Positions 9,220 to 19,936 of a stretch of DNA of 46,062 nt are shown in pieces; the stretch's first letter is position 1, and every line of letters starts with the position of its first letter. This stretch comes from Paenibacillus sinensis (lineage in GTDB: Bacteria; Bacillota; Bacilli; Paenibacillales; Paenibacillaceae). Where the stretch lies: assembly GCF_019904155.1 (NCBI RefSeq), contig NZ_JAHCMB010000069.1, positions 624 to 46,685 on the forward strand, in the 5' to 3' direction. Both the position numbers and the translations under genes were made by a program. Below the pieces are notes generated by a model, which was not told where the DNA came from, made no database searches, and saw only the letters and a list, made by a program, of their open reading frames with translations.

Positions 9220-9297
9220 AGTGAGGAAGAAAGACCGGGCTGTGATCCGGATCGAAATAGAATCTTATTCTTGAAGCAGAAAGGCGGACAAGAGCAA

Positions 9298-9933
9298 ATG
9301 GCGCAGATATTGAAGGTGGCAATGCCGAAGGGCCGCATCTACAACAAGGCGGCGGAGCTGTTCCGCTCCGCGGGACTGCCGATCCCGCCGGAAGGCGAGG
9401 CTTCGCGGAAGCTGGTCATTCCGCTTCCGGAAGCGGGAATGGAGTTTATTCTGGCGAAGCCGGTGGATGTGCCGACTTACGTGGAATACGGCGCTGCCGA
9501 TATCGGCATTGTCGGCAAGGACGTACTGCTGGAGGAGAATCGCGACGTGTATGAGCTGCTGGATCTCGGCATTGCGCGCTGCCGGATGTCAATCATCGGT
9601 CTGCCCAACTGGGAGCCGGGCATCCATCAGCGGGTCGCGACGAAGTATCCGAACGTCGCCTCTCGTTATTTCCGGGAGCAGGGCCAGCAGGTCGAGGTGG
9701 TCAAGCTGAACGGCTCCATCGAGTTGGCACCGCTGATCGGCTTGGCCGAGCGGATCGTCGATATGGTGGAGACGGGACAGACGCTGCGGGAGAACGGGCT
9801 TGTAGAGCAAACGAGCATTTTTGAGATCACCAGCCGGCTTGTGGCGAACCGGGTGAGCTACCGGATGAAGAACGCGGAAATCCAGCAGCTGTGCGACCGG
9901 CTCCAGGCCGTAATTGCCCAGCCGAGCCTGTAG
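9298..9933 (+). CDS. hisG: ATP phosphoribosyltransferase, short form
   Basis: A 211-residue catalytic subunit that condenses ATP and PRPP to phosphoribosyl-ATP. Motifs include [15 protein letters not shown] at the N-terminus, [14 protein letters not shown] near residue 60, and a C-terminal PRPP-loop-like stretch [13 protein letters not shown] (here [13 protein letters not shown]). It lacks the C-terminal regulatory domain of the long form, which explains the hisZ gene beside it. ATG 9298 follows AAAGGCGGA; the frame extends back to a TTG at 9271 with no ribosome site. Confidence 0.97.
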   Translation: MAQILKVAMPKGRIYNKAAELFRSAGLPIPPEGEASRKLVIPLPEAGMEFILAKPVDVPTYVEYGAADIGIVGKDVLLEENRDVYELLDLGIARCRMSIIGLPNWEPGIHQRVATKYPNVASRYFREQGQQVEVVKLNGSIELAPLIGLAERIVDMVETGQTLRENGLVEQTSIFEITSRLVANRVSYRMKNAEIQQLCDRLQAVIAQPSL

Positions 9934-10135
9934 TTTGCAGGTCTCGGCCATAACAGACGATGGCTGACGACAGGACACTGGTAGCAGAACAGCAGCCTGA
10001 CGAACGTGCTGGACATACTAGACGTACATACGGGCAGGAATTGCCGGTTGCCGGCAGTTCATAGTTCATACCAAAGGACAGAGTATGCGGAAGGCCCTAG
10101 TGGCCGGTCCGCTGATTATAGGAGGGGGAAGAGCA

Positions 10136-11443
10136 GTGAAGGTGCAATCCAGCAGGGATTTCAAGCTGCAGCGGGAAGTGGACTACGGAACGCCGGAGCA
10201 GAACAAGGCTGTGAAAGAAATCGTGGCCGCAATCAAACAGGAGGGCGATGCCGCCCTGTTCCGCTATACGGAGAAATTTGACGGTGCCCGGCTGAGCGAG
10301 AGCAATATCCGGGTAACGCAGGAGGAGCTTCAGGCGGCTTATGCCGAAGTGGAGGGGTCGTTCATCCCGGCGATACGAGCGGCGGCGGACAATATTCGCG
10401 CCTTCCATGCCAGACAGAAGCGAAATTCCTGGATGGATTTGCAGTCTGACGGTACGATTCTCGGCCAGGTGATCCGGCCGCTGCAGCGGGTCGGCGTCTA
10501 TGTGCCCGGCGGGAAGGCTTCCTATCCCTCTTCCGTCCTCATGAACGTCATTCCCGCCCAGATCGCCGGCGTGCCGGAGATCGTGATGGTAACGCCGCCG
10601 GCTACGGGCGGCAAGGAAGGCATCGACCCGTATATTCTGGTAGCCGCCGCCGAAGCGGGCGTGAACGAGATTTACCGGGTCGGAGGAGCCCAGGCCGTTG
10701 CCGCGCTGGCCTTCGGCACGGACTCGATCGCCCCGGTCGACAAGATCTGCGGACCGGGGAACATTTACGTCGCGCTGGCCAAGCGCGAAGTGTACGGCGC
10801 CGTCGATATCGACAGCATCGCCGGTCCGAGCGAGATCGTCGTGCTGGCGGATGACAGCGCGGAGCCGTCCTATATCGCCGCCGACCTCTTGTCGCAGGCG
10901 GAGCACGACGAGATGGCGTCGGCGATTCTCGTAACGCCTTCGCAGACGCTGGCGGAAGCGGTAGCCGCCGAAGTCGAGAAGCAGCTTCAGGTGCTGCCCC
11001 GTGAGGCCATCGCCCGCGCGTCCGTTGAGAATTACGGCGCTATTATCGTCGTGGAGAACCTGGAGGAGGGGATTTCCGTGGTCAACCGGCTGGCGCCGGA
11101 GCATCTGGAAATCGTCGCTCAGGACCCGATGGGGCTGGCTGGCGCGATTCGGAACGCCGGTGCGATTTTCCTAGGACCGTACAGCTCGGAGCCGGTGGGG
11201 GATTATTTTGCCGGACCGAACCATATTATTCCGACGAATGGCACGGCGCGGTTCTCTTCGCCGGTGGACGTCGACGATTTCATCAAGAAATCGAGCTTGA
11301 TCTATTACAGCAAGGAAGCGCTCCTGCGCGACGGCGGTACTATTATGGAGCTGGCCCGCCGCGAGGGGCTGGAAGCACATGCAAGAGCCGTGGAAATCCG
11401 GCTTAAGAACGAAGGGAAAGGTGGAGAAGGGCGTGGAGAATAA
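10136..11443 (+). CDS. hisD: Histidinol dehydrogenase
   Basis: A 435-residue zinc enzyme that oxidises histidinol to histidine in two NAD-dependent steps. DKICGPGNIYVALAKREVYG and the following DIDSIAGPSEIVVLAD are the family signature. EHDEMASAIL and NRLAPEHLEI carry the zinc and catalytic residues. The GTG at 10136 is the better start: GGAGGGGG ends 7 nt before it and the length then matches the family, whereas ATG 10085 adds 17 unconserved residues. The 200-nt gap after hisG shows no gene. Confidence 0.96.
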   Translation: MKVQSSRDFKLQREVDYGTPEQNKAVKEIVAAIKQEGDAALFRYTEKFDGARLSESNIRVTQEELQAAYAEVEGSFIPAIRAAADNIRAFHARQKRNSWMDLQSDGTILGQVIRPLQRVGVYVPGGKASYPSSVLMNVIPAQIAGVPEIVMVTPPATGGKEGIDPYILVAAAEAGVNEIYRVGGAQAVAALAFGTDSIAPVDKICGPGNIYVALAKREVYGAVDIDSIAGPSEIVVLADDSAEPSYIAADLLSQAEHDEMASAILVTPSQTLAEAVAAEVEKQLQVLPREAIARASVENYGAIIVVENLEEGISVVNRLAPEHLEIVAQDPMGLAGAIRNAGAIFLGPYSSEPVGDYFAGPNHIIPTNGTARFSSPVDVDDFIKKSSLIYYSKEALLRDGGTIMELARREGLEAHARAVEIRLKNEGKGGEGRGE

Positions 11444-12038
11444 CGGACAGCTCACAAGGCAGGCGGGTCTTGCCCGCAAGACCAACGAGACGGACATCAA
11501 ATTGTCCCTGAATGTGGACGGAACCGGACAATCGGAGCTGGAGACCGATGTCCCCTTCCTGAACCATATGCTGGACCTGTTCACGAAGCACGGCCAGTTC
11601 GACCTGTCTGTTCAAGCGCGCGGCGATATCGATATCGACGACCACCACACGGTGGAGGACATCGGCATCTGTCTCGGCCAGGCACTGCGTGAGGCGCTCG
11701 GCGACAAGAAGGGCATCAAGCGCTATGCAAGCGTCTTTGTGCCGATGGATGAGGCGCTGGCGCAGGTTGTGATCGATATCAGCAACCGGCCGCATTTCGA
11801 ATACCGGGCGCAGTATCCGTCACAGCAAGTGGGCAGCTTCTCTACGGAGCTTGTGCATGAATTCCTGTGGAAATTCGCGCTGGAGGCGCGCGTGACGCTG
11901 CATGTTATCGTGCATTACGGTTTCAATACGCATCACATGATCGAAGCCGTATTCAAGGCGCTGGGACGTGCGCTTGACGAGGCGACGATGATCGATCCCC
12001 GGGTGAAGGGCGTCCCTTCGACGAAGGGAGTGCTGTAA
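11433..12038 (+). CDS. hisB: Imidazoleglycerol-phosphate dehydratase
   Basis: A 201-residue single-function dehydratase, the seventh step of the pathway. Signatures are DDHHTVEDIGICLGQAL (metal ligands), STELVHEFLWKFA and the repeat HHMIEAVFKALGRAL. The GTG start is preceded by GGTGGAG and overlaps the hisD stop by 11 nt, so translation is coupled. It has no histidinol-phosphate phosphatase domain; that step is supplied by hisJ downstream. Confidence 0.96.
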   Translation: MENNGQLTRQAGLARKTNETDIKLSLNVDGTGQSELETDVPFLNHMLDLFTKHGQFDLSVQARGDIDIDDHHTVEDIGICLGQALREALGDKKGIKRYASVFVPMDEALAQVVIDISNRPHFEYRAQYPSQQVGSFSTELVHEFLWKFALEARVTLHVIVHYGFNTHHMIEAVFKALGRALDEATMIDPRVKGVPSTKGVL

Positions 12039-12041
12039 TCC

Positions 12042-12656
12042 ATGAGCGTAGTGGCTATCGTCGATTACGGGATCGGCAATCTGCACAGCGTCAGCAAAGC
12101 GATTGAGCGCCTGGGCCATCAGCCGCTGATCACGGGCGAGGCCGGCGAGATTCTGGCCGCCGATCGGGTGATTCTGCCCGGCGTCGGCGCCTTTGGCGAC
12201 GCGATGGATCATCTGCGGCAGAGCGGCATGGACAAGGTGGTCAAGGAAGTGGCGGCCGAAGGGCGCCAGCCGCTCCTTGGCATCTGCCTCGGCATGCAGC
12301 TGCTGTTCACGCGCGGCGAGGAATACGGCGTGCATGAAGGTCTTGATCTGCTGCCGGGAAATGTCGTCCGGTTTGAGGCCCGGGAAGGCTATAAGGTGCC
12401 GCATATGGGCTGGAACCGGCTGGAGTTCCTGCAGCCGGAGCATCCGCTTCTGAAGGGGCTGGAAGCCGGCCACGTCTATTTCGTGCATTCCTACCACGCG
12501 CTGGTGGAGCGCAGGGAGGATCTGCTGGCGGTGACCGAGTACGGCCATCCGGTGACGGCGGTTGTTGGCCGGGGGAATGTGCTGGGGATGCAGTTCCATC
12601 CGGAGAAGAGCGGAGAGCTCGGCAGGAAGCTGCTGCAGAATTTCCTGGAGCTCTGA
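12042..12656 (+). CDS. hisH: Imidazole glycerol phosphate synthase, glutaminase subunit
   Basis: A 204-residue class I glutamine amidotransferase that delivers ammonia to HisF. The nucleophile elbow [11 protein letters not shown] carries Cys82, and [10 protein letters not shown] carries His186 and Glu188 of the triad. It begins 3 nt after hisB; its ribosome site lies inside the end of hisB. Confidence 0.97.
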   Translation: MSVVAIVDYGIGNLHSVSKAIERLGHQPLITGEAGEILAADRVILPGVGAFGDAMDHLRQSGMDKVVKEVAAEGRQPLLGICLGMQLLFTRGEEYGVHEGLDLLPGNVVRFEAREGYKVPHMGWNRLEFLQPEHPLLKGLEAGHVYFVHSYHALVERREDLLAVTEYGHPVTAVVGRGNVLGMQFHPEKSGELGRKLLQNFLEL

Positions 12657-12723
12657 CGGTTCCGGGCATCGACCAGGATTTTTATTAACGAATTTAGCAA
12701 GGGGAAAGCGGGGAGCGCCAACA

Positions 12724-13455
12724 ATGTCTTCTTTTATCGTATATCCGGCGATTGATATCCGGAACGGCAAATGCGTCCGGCTGCTGCAGGGCGATTATAA
12801 TCAGGAAACGGTCTACGGCGAGAGCCCGCTGGAAATGGCCAAATCATGGGAGTCGCAGGGCGGGGAGTTCATCCACCTTGTCGATCTGGACGGCGCCAAG
12901 GCCGGCCATCCCGTCAACGTCGAGCTGATCGGCTCCATCGCGAAGGGTGTTCAGGTGCCCGTTCAGGTCGGCGGCGGACTGCGGACACTGGAGGATGTGG
13001 AGAAGCTGCTGTCGCTTGGCGTCATCCGCGTCATTATCGGCACCGCTGCAATCAACGACCGGGCCTTCACGGAGAGCGTGCTGGCCAAGTACGGCTCCAA
13101 GGTGGCTATCGGCATTGATGCCCGGAATGGCTATGTCGCCACGCACGGCTGGCTGAATACCTCCGAGGTGCTTGCCACCGAACTGGCCAAGGAGCTGGCG
13201 TCCAAGGGCGCCGAGACATTTATCTACACCGATATTTCCCGGGACGGCATGATGCAGGGGCCGAACATTGAAGGCATTATCGCAATGGCGCAGGCGAGCG
13301 GCAAGAGCGTCATCGCATCCGGCGGCGTAACCAGTCAGGATGATCTGGTACGCCTTCGTGCGCACAGCGACAGCGGCATTGGCGGTGCTATCGTCGGCAA
13401 GGCGCTGTACACCGGCAATATCAAGCTGCCCGAGGCGCTGGCGGCTTTGAAGTAA
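12724..13455 (+). CDS. hisA: Phosphoribosylformimino-AICAR phosphate isomerase
   Basis: A 243-residue beta/alpha barrel that performs the Amadori rearrangement of ProFAR. Asp11 ([14 protein letters not shown]) and Asp170 ([11 protein letters not shown]) are the catalytic pair. Phosphate-binding loops QVGGGLRT and ASGGVTS are present. ATG 12724 is the family start; the open frame continues upstream through the hisH end but that part is not HisA-like. Confidence 0.97.
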   Translation: MSSFIVYPAIDIRNGKCVRLLQGDYNQETVYGESPLEMAKSWESQGGEFIHLVDLDGAKAGHPVNVELIGSIAKGVQVPVQVGGGLRTLEDVEKLLSLGVIRVIIGTAAINDRAFTESVLAKYGSKVAIGIDARNGYVATHGWLNTSEVLATELAKELASKGAETFIYTDISRDGMMQGPNIEGIIAMAQASGKSVIASGGVTSQDDLVRLRAHSDSGIGGAIVGKALYTGNIKLPEALAALK

Positions 13456-13462
13456 GCATTCC

Positions 13463-13498
13463 AGAGCCCTTGGCTGGCGACAACAGGCCGGGGGCTCT
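13463..13498 (+). other. RNA hairpin in the hisA-hisF gap
   Basis: AGAGCCC (13463-13469) pairs with GGGCTCT (13492-13498), and six more inner pairs including G-U give a 13-bp stem with a 10-nt loop. There is no T-run, so it is not a standard terminator. It may stabilise or punctuate the his mRNA. The rest of this 231-nt gap shows nothing else. Confidence 0.5.
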
Positions 13499-13686
13499 TC
13501 GGGATCGGGGCCTGCTTGGCGTTCAGTGATATCGGGCAGAATCGGCAAGACCAGTGTATCTTTGAGATGCCAGGCGGAAGGGTCTTGTACGGCGCGTGCT
13601 GAACTGGTCCCAATCAGACCATTACGCAGGAGCGTCATGCGCACCCTGATCGGATACAGAGAACCCAAAGATAGGAGGTTGCATTC

Positions 13687-14441
<755 letters not shown>

Positions 14442-14445
<4 letters not shown>

Positions 14446-15149
14446 GCCAAATTCAAAACGATGCAGCACAGATTATCGAACAATTAAACTGGAACGAAGC
14501 CGGCCTGCTGCCGGCGATTGTACAAGACGACACGACGCTGGAAGTGCTTATGATGGCCTATATGAACCGGGAGTCGCTGAAGCTCTCGCTTGAGAGCGGA
14601 CAGACGTGGTTCTGGAGCCGTTCGCGCGGTGAGCTGTGGCATAAAGGCGGAACCTCGGGCAATACGCAGGCGATTACCTCGCTCCATTATGACTGCGACG
14701 CCGACACGCTCCTGGTCAAGGTGAAACCGGAAGGCCCGGCATGCCATACAGGAGAGGTGTCCTGCTTCTACCGTGAGCTTCCGCTGGGCGGCCAGGGTGC
14801 TGTCGGCAAGCCGGGGGCTGACGCTAAAGCCGGAGCCGCCGCAGATGGCGGACGTTTTGCCGTGCTTGCGGAGCTGGAGCGCATTATCGCCGAACGGGAG
14901 GCGGAACGCCCCGAAGGCGCCTATACCACGTACCTGTTCAACAAAGGCGTCGACAAGATTCTGAAGAAAGTTGGCGAGGAAACGGCCGAGACGATTATCG
15001 CCGCGAAGAATAAGGACAACGCGGAGCTTCGCCTTGAGGTCAGCGATCTGATCTATCATCTGCTGGTCCTGCTGCAGGAGCGCAAGCTCCCGCTCGACGA
15101 GATTATGGCCGAGCTGAGCGCGCGCCACGAGCGTCCCCGCCGCGATTAG
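14442..15149 (+). CDS. hisI: Bifunctional phosphoribosyl-AMP cyclohydrolase / phosphoribosyl-ATP pyrophosphatase
   Basis: A 235-residue fusion (HisIE). The N-terminal half is the zinc cyclohydrolase, with [15 protein letters not shown] and the cysteines of [18 protein letters not shown]. The C-terminal half is the pyrophosphatase, with [15 protein letters not shown] and [13 protein letters not shown]. An Ala/Gly-rich linker of about 25 residues joins them. This covers steps two and three of the pathway. Confidence 0.97.
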
Positions 15150-15162
15150 GAGGGTGAAGTCC

Positions 15163-15990
15163 ATGCAGATCGACTATCATACCCATCACGAGCGCTGCGG
15201 ACATGCCATCGGCAAGCTGGAGGATTATGTACGCCGCGGGATCGAGCTTGGACTGGATCATCTAGGGCTGTCCGATCATCTGCCGCTGATTCATGTGGAC
15301 CCGGCTTCCTATTATCCGGAGATGGCGATGCCACTTGAGGAGCTTCCCCGATATGTGGAGGAATGTCTGGAGCTCAAGGAACGCTACCGGGGCGTGATCG
15401 AGATCCGTGTCGGGCTTGAAGCCGATTATATCGAAGGATACGAGGCGCGTATCCGCGAGCTGTTGGCGCCTTACCCTTGGGATTACCTGATCGGGTCGGT
15501 GCATTTCCTTGGCGAGTGGGATATCACCGATTTCCGCCAGGTGCACGGCTGGGAGGGCCAGGACCCTCTTGAAGTCTACCGGCGCTATTACCGTGCGGTG
15601 AGACAAGCGGCTTCCTCGGGGCTGTACGATATCATCGGCCACATGGATGTGATCAAGCGCTTCGGCTACGGGCCGGACACTGCTGAAGGGCAGGCCGAGG
15701 TTCGCGAGCTGGAACGGAGCGCGCTTGAAGCCATTGCCGCAGCAGGCATCGCCATGGAGTTGAATGCCTCGGGTCTTACCAAACCATGTGCGGAAATGTT
15801 CCCGGCGCCCCATGTGCTGGCGCAGGCGCTTGAACTGGGTATCCCGCTGACGCTGGGCTCCGATGCGCATGATCCGGCGAAGCTGGGGGAAGGCCTTGGC
15901 GAAGCCCGCAGGCTTCTGCGGGACACCGGATTCCGCGAGCTTGCGGTATTTGAAGGCCGACGCCGCATGAGCGTCCCTTTGACGGAATAA
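15163..15990 (+). CDS. hisJ: Histidinol-phosphatase (PHP family)
   Basis: A 275-residue PHP metallophosphatase that dephosphorylates histidinol phosphate. Metal-binding motifs are DYHTHHERCGHA at the N-terminus, LGLSDHLPL, IRVGLEADYIEG, GSVHFL, IIGHMDVIKRFG and LGSDAHDP. It differs from the HAD-type enzyme of enterics. A near-perfect AGGAGGG at 15148-15154 precedes ATG 15163; the GTG at 15154 lies inside that site. It follows hisIE by 13 nt. Confidence 0.95.
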   Translation: MQIDYHTHHERCGHAIGKLEDYVRRGIELGLDHLGLSDHLPLIHVDPASYYPEMAMPLEELPRYVEECLELKERYRGVIEIRVGLEADYIEGYEARIRELLAPYPWDYLIGSVHFLGEWDITDFRQVHGWEGQDPLEVYRRYYRAVRQAASSGLYDIIGHMDVIKRFGYGPDTAEGQAEVRELERSALEAIAAAGIAMELNASGLTKPCAEMFPAPHVLAQALELGIPLTLGSDAHDPAKLGEGLGEARRLLRDTGFRELAVFEGRRRMSVPLTE

Positions 15991-16014
15991 TTATGCAAGT
16001 ATAGGAGGGATATT

Positions 16015-16965
16015 ATGCAGCACCATTCTTTGCGTATTTTCTCGGGTTCATCGAACCCGAAGCTGGCGTCGGATGTGGCTGCCCGGCTCGGGGTGGAATT
16101 GGGCAGGATCAAGCTGACCCGTTTCAAGAGCGGTGAAATTTACGTGCATTATGAGGAAAGTATCCGGAATTGCGACGTCTTTCTGCTGCAATCCCTCTCC
16201 CATCCGATCAACGAGCTGTTCGTGGAGCTGCTGGTCATGATCGACGCGGCCAAACGGGCATCGGCCCGGACGGTCAACATCATCATTCCGTACTATGGCT
16301 ATGCGCGCCAGGAACGCAAATCGGCGCCGCGCGAGCCGATCTCCGCGAAGATGGTCGCCGACGTGCTGACGACTGCCGGAGCGACGCGCGTGCTTACGAT
16401 CGACCTGCACGCAGCGGCGATCCAGGGATTCTTCAATATCCCCGTCGATCATCTGACCGCACTCGATCTGATCAGCGGCTACCTGAAGACGAAGCAACTG
16501 GACGATGTGGTGGTCGTATCCCCCGACGCCGGCCGGGCCTCCATGGCCGAGAAGCTGGCAAGCCGCTTGGACTCGCCGTTTGCGATCATGATCAAGAAGC
16601 GTCCGGCCCATAATGAATCGGTCATTACCCATGTCATTGGCGATGTGGAAGGTCGGACCCCGGTCATCATCGAGGATTTAATTGATACCGGGACCACCAT
16701 CGTCAATGTGGTGGAAGGGCTGAAGGAGAGAGGCGCGAGAAACAGCATCGTCTGCGCCACGCACGGCCTGTTCTCGGGCCCTGCGCTCGCCCGGTTGGAG
16801 AACCCCGGTATTGAGGAAGTGGTGGTTACCGATTCCATCGCGCTGCCGGAGGGACATTCGAACCGCTTCACGGTTCTGTCGGTCGCGCCCATGCTGGCGC
16901 GGGCCACGCGCATTATCATCGAAGGCGGCTCTATAGACAAATTGCTGGAAGACGCGGGAATCTGA
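16015..16965 (+). CDS. prs: Ribose-phosphate pyrophosphokinase paralogue in the his operon
   Basis: A 316-residue PRPP synthetase. It shows RFKSGEIYVHYEESIRNCDVF, the signature TIDLHAAAIQGFF, and the ribose-5-phosphate loop LIDTGTTI. Compared with the usual Bacillus enzyme, the flexible catalytic loop reads KKRPAHN in place of KRRPRPN, and the ribose loop reads DTGTT in place of DTAGT. It sits 24 nt after hisJ and ends at the operon terminator, so it probably supplies PRPP for HisG. The housekeeping prs is usually beside glmU and would lie outside this window; that this is a second copy is an inference. Confidence 0.9.
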   Translation: MQHHSLRIFSGSSNPKLASDVAARLGVELGRIKLTRFKSGEIYVHYEESIRNCDVFLLQSLSHPINELFVELLVMIDAAKRASARTVNIIIPYYGYARQERKSAPREPISAKMVADVLTTAGATRVLTIDLHAAAIQGFFNIPVDHLTALDLISGYLKTKQLDDVVVVSPDAGRASMAEKLASRLDSPFAIMIKKRPAHNESVITHVIGDVEGRTPVIIEDLIDTGTTIVNVVEGLKERGARNSIVCATHGLFSGPALARLENPGIEEVVVTDSIALPEGHSNRFTVLSVAPMLARATRIIIEGGSIDKLLEDAGI

Positions 16966-16987
16966 TATTCCCCGTCTTCTTTTTTTG
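16948..16987 (+). terminator. Terminator of the his operon
   Basis: GAAGACG-CGGGAAT pairs with ATTCCC-CGTCTTC and is followed by TTTTTTT. The left arm lies in the last codons of the prs paralogue and the stop codon is in the loop. Confidence 0.93.
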
Positions 16988-17060
16988 CTGGTCGCCTTTA
17001 AATGTAGATGGAAGGTCGCCGATTCCTCCCTTTTTTGTCCAAAGCTTGCGGTCGCTGCGG

Positions 17061-17091
17061 TTGAGCCCCTTTCATGGTTTTGTGGTATACT
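17061..17091 (+). promoter_or_regulatory. Promoter of the TPR protein gene
   Basis: TTGAGC (17061-17066) and TATACT (17086-17091) are 19 nt apart, with a TG one base before the -10 (extended -10). The leader contains a GGGCGG/CCGCCC hairpin (about 17123-17143). Confidence 0.6.
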
Positions 17092-17202
17092 GTGTGATGA
17101 CAGCCGGGAGAACGGCGAGAGGGCGGCCAGGAATGACCGCCCCTGAGGTGTCCCACGGAATGAAAGGGTTAAGGAAGCTTACAAGGGAGGTGCCTTGCTT
17201 CC

Positions 17203-18585
17203 ATGATTGAACAGACTTCAGAGACGGACGGATCGATGGATAAAGTGATTCCGGTCGCTCTGAACGCAAATTTTTTCTTTGAACGGGCCGTGCGCTCGCT
17301 GGACCGCTTTCAATATGAGAAGGCGCTCAAAAATTTCCGCAAAGCGGTTGAGTACGAACCTGAAAATGCGGTTAATCATTGCAATATGGCGGGCATCCTG
17401 TCAGAGATGGGAGATTACGAGGCGTCCAACACCGTACTGGCCCATGTGCTGGAGAAGGTCGACCCTTCAATGACGGAATGCCATTTTTATATGGCGAACA
17501 ATTATGCCAACATGGAGAACTTCGAGGAGGCCGAGCGTTCGCTGATCGCCTATCTGGAAGAGGATGATAGAGGGGAGTTCATGGCGGAATCAGAGGAACT
17601 GATGGAGCTGCTCCAGTACGAGCGCGGCCGTCCCGTTCCGCTGCACCGGATTCGCAGCCGCAAGGGCGTGGTGGAGCATGACCGGGCCCGCATGCTGCTG
17701 GAACGCGGCGAGTTCCCGGAGGCCGTGGCCCTGCTGGAGGAAATCATCGAGAATGCCCCCGGCTTTCAGGCGGCGCATAATAACTTGGCCTTGGCATATT
17801 TCTATATGGGACGGTTCGGCAAAGCCAAGGAATGCATATTCGAGGTCTTGAAGCAGGAGCCAGGCAATCTGCATGCGCTCTGCAATCTGGCAATCTTCCT
17901 CCAATATGAGGGAGACCGGGAGACGCTGGAGGGACTGCTCCGCATGCTGGAGGTCACCGTGCCATTCCACCGGGAGCATGTGTTCAAGCTGGCGACAACA
18001 ATGGGCATTCTGGGACGTCACCGGATCGCCTACGGTCATTTCCACCGCCTCTTGAAGGACGAAGAGGTCGGCGGCGATGCCGGACTCTACCACTACTGCG
18101 CGGCTGCTGCCTGCAACAGCGGCCTGCGGCGTGAAGCGGAGCGCTGCTGGCGGCAGGCCGCCAAGCTGGACCCCGACTCGGCGGTTCCACGCTTCTTCCT
18201 CAATCAACTGCTTCAGTCCTCCACAGAGGGAACGGCGCTTCCGGTGGTCAGCTATAACTACCAGCTTCCCTTCCAGGAGCAGCTGAAGCAGTGGAAGGAG
18301 AGCAGCGGCAGCTTCGCCAAGGAAGTGAAGGCGAATCCCCTGCTGCGCTCCTCCTTCTTCTGGGCGCTGCGCTACGGCGATGACAGCCTGAAGCGACAGG
18401 TTACTGATGCGCTGAGCTGGATTGGCGATCAAGAGCTGACGCTGGCACTCAAGGAACTGCTGAACGAACCCGGTAAGGACGGGCAGCAGGAGGAGGCCGG
18501 TCTGGCCCGGCTGCACAAGCTGATCGGCATGGAGGCGGAGAAGGAGCCCCAGAGCGAAGGCAAAGGTCGTCTGCCCGGGGTGTAG
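17203..18585 (+). CDS. Tetratricopeptide repeat protein (YvcD-like position)
   Basis: A 460-residue soluble protein built largely of TPR-type helix pairs. Clear units lie near residues 27-60 (FQYEKALKNFRKAVEYEPENA), 64-95, 155-190 (GEFPEAVALLEEIIENAPG), 195-225 and 290-325. There is no signal peptide or catalytic motif. TPR proteins act as scaffolds for protein binding. It lies directly upstream of trxB, as a TPR gene does in Bacillus, but its partner is unknown. The start follows GGGAGGTG at 17184-17191; a second ATG at 17236 has no ribosome site. Confidence 0.85.
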   Translation: MIEQTSETDGSMDKVIPVALNANFFFERAVRSLDRFQYEKALKNFRKAVEYEPENAVNHCNMAGILSEMGDYEASNTVLAHVLEKVDPSMTECHFYMANNYANMENFEEAERSLIAYLEEDDRGEFMAESEELMELLQYERGRPVPLHRIRSRKGVVEHDRARMLLERGEFPEAVALLEEIIENAPGFQAAHNNLALAYFYMGRFGKAKECIFEVLKQEPGNLHALCNLAIFLQYEGDRETLEGLLRMLEVTVPFHREHVFKLATTMGILGRHRIAYGHFHRLLKDEEVGGDAGLYHYCAAAACNSGLRREAERCWRQAAKLDPDSAVPRFFLNQLLQSSTEGTALPVVSYNYQLPFQEQLKQWKESSGSFAKEVKANPLLRSSFFWALRYGDDSLKRQVTDALSWIGDQELTLALKELLNEPGKDGQQEEAGLARLHKLIGMEAEKEPQSEGKGRLPGV

Positions 18586-18683
18586 TTTAGTGGAAATATA
18601 GGCTTAATGGAATGCAAGACTTAGCATAAATTAAGGCATCGCCCTGCCAAAGCGCTTCTCTTGGGCATAATAGGATCACAAGC

Positions 18684-18712
18684 TTGCTGTAACAGCCAAA
18701 TCTTATCATAAT
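18684..18712 (+). promoter_or_regulatory. Promoter of trxB
   Basis: TTGCTG (18684-18689) and CATAAT (18707-18712) are separated by 17 nt, 28 nt before the start codon. No obvious Spx-specific element could be recognised by eye. Confidence 0.55.
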
Positions 18713-18739
18713 CTGTATTGCGAGGAGGCCACGTTAACG

Positions 18740-19693
18740 ATGTATAAAGCGATTGTAATCGGAACCGGTCCTGCCGGTCTAACTGCCGCCATTTATCTGG
18801 CGCGCGCGAACTTGAACCCGCTGGTAATTGAGGGTTTGCAGCCCGGCGGACAGCTGACGACCACAACGGAGGTCGAGAACTTTCCGGGCTTCCCGGAAGG
18901 TATTCTCGGACCGGATCTGATGGACAACATGCGCAAGCAGGCTGAACGTTTTGGCGCCGAATTCAAGAACGGTTGGGTGGATTCCGTCGACTTCTCGCAG
19001 CGGCCCTTCAAGGTTAAGGTAGACGGGCTCGGCGACCTGGAAGCCGAGACGGTCATCATCTCTACCGGCGCTTCCGCCAGGTATCTCGGCATCCCGGGTG
19101 AGCAGGATAATGTCGGACGCGGTGTCAGCACCTGCGCAACCTGCGACGGCTTCTTCTTCCGCGGTAAGAAGATTATCGTCATCGGCGGCGGCGACTCTGC
19201 GATGGAGGAAGCCAGCTTCCTGACGCGGTTCGCGAGCAATGTGACCCTGGTTCACCGCCGCGAGGAGCTGCGCGCCTCGAAGATTATGCAGGATCGGGCG
19301 AAGGAGAACGCCAAGATCTCCTGGGCGCTTAACCGTACGCCGCTTGAAGTCGTAACAAGCGATACTGGCTTGAAGGGCCTGCTCGTCCGTAACAACGAGA
19401 GCGGGGACGAAGAACTGATTGAGGTCGATGGCGTGTTCGTGGCAATCGGCCATACGCCGAATACGGCTTTCCTCGGGGGCCAGATTACAACCGACGAGAA
19501 CGGTTATATTAAGGTTCGTCCCGGAACGACGGAGACGAATATTCCTGGCGTCTTTGCCTGCGGCGACGTGCAGGATACCCGTTACCGCCAGGCGATTTCA
19601 GCGGCCGGGTCCGGATGCATGGCGGCCATGGATGCCGAGAAGTATCTGGAAGGCGTCATGGTGCATGACTGGAGCGAAACGTTGGATAAATAA
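18740..19693 (+). CDS. trxB: Thioredoxin reductase
   Basis: A 317-residue flavoenzyme that reduces thioredoxin with NADPH. The FAD-binding site is [17 protein letters not shown] (residues 7-23), the redox-active CATC is at 132-135, the NADPH fold [10 protein letters not shown] follows at 149-158, and the C-terminal FAD motif [10 protein letters not shown] is present. Length and order match the family. AGGAGG precedes the start. Confidence 0.98.
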   Translation: MYKAIVIGTGPAGLTAAIYLARANLNPLVIEGLQPGGQLTTTTEVENFPGFPEGILGPDLMDNMRKQAERFGAEFKNGWVDSVDFSQRPFKVKVDGLGDLEAETVIISTGASARYLGIPGEQDNVGRGVSTCATCDGFFFRGKKIIVIGGGDSAMEEASFLTRFASNVTLVHRREELRASKIMQDRAKENAKISWALNRTPLEVVTSDTGLKGLLVRNNESGDEELIEVDGVFVAIGHTPNTAFLGGQITTDENGYIKVRPGTTETNIPGVFACGDVQDTRYRQAISAAGSGCMAAMDAEKYLEGVMVHDWSETLDK

Positions 19694-19727
19694 TGCCGAG
19701 ACTATTTAGTGAGGCGTAAAACGAATG

Positions 19728-19764
19728 AAGCCGGATTCTTCCTGAGTGAAGAATCCGGCTTTTT
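19728..19764 (+). terminator. Terminator of trxB
   Basis: A perfect 14-bp stem (AAGCCGGATTCTTC and its complement) with loop CTGAGT is followed by TTTTT. It separates trxB from the convergent SgrR-type gene. Confidence 0.95.
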
Positions 19765-19936
19765 GCTGCATTTGTTCATGCCTGCGATATTCGTCCTAAC
19801 TTGCAGCATTCATTCATGTCTGCGATATTCATCCATTCTTTCCATACTCGTCTGCACCTGCCATGCCCATCGGTACATAACATTCGGTTTCGTCACTCGT
19901 GATTCTTCTACCGCAGAAACATCCAGATTCCGGCGT

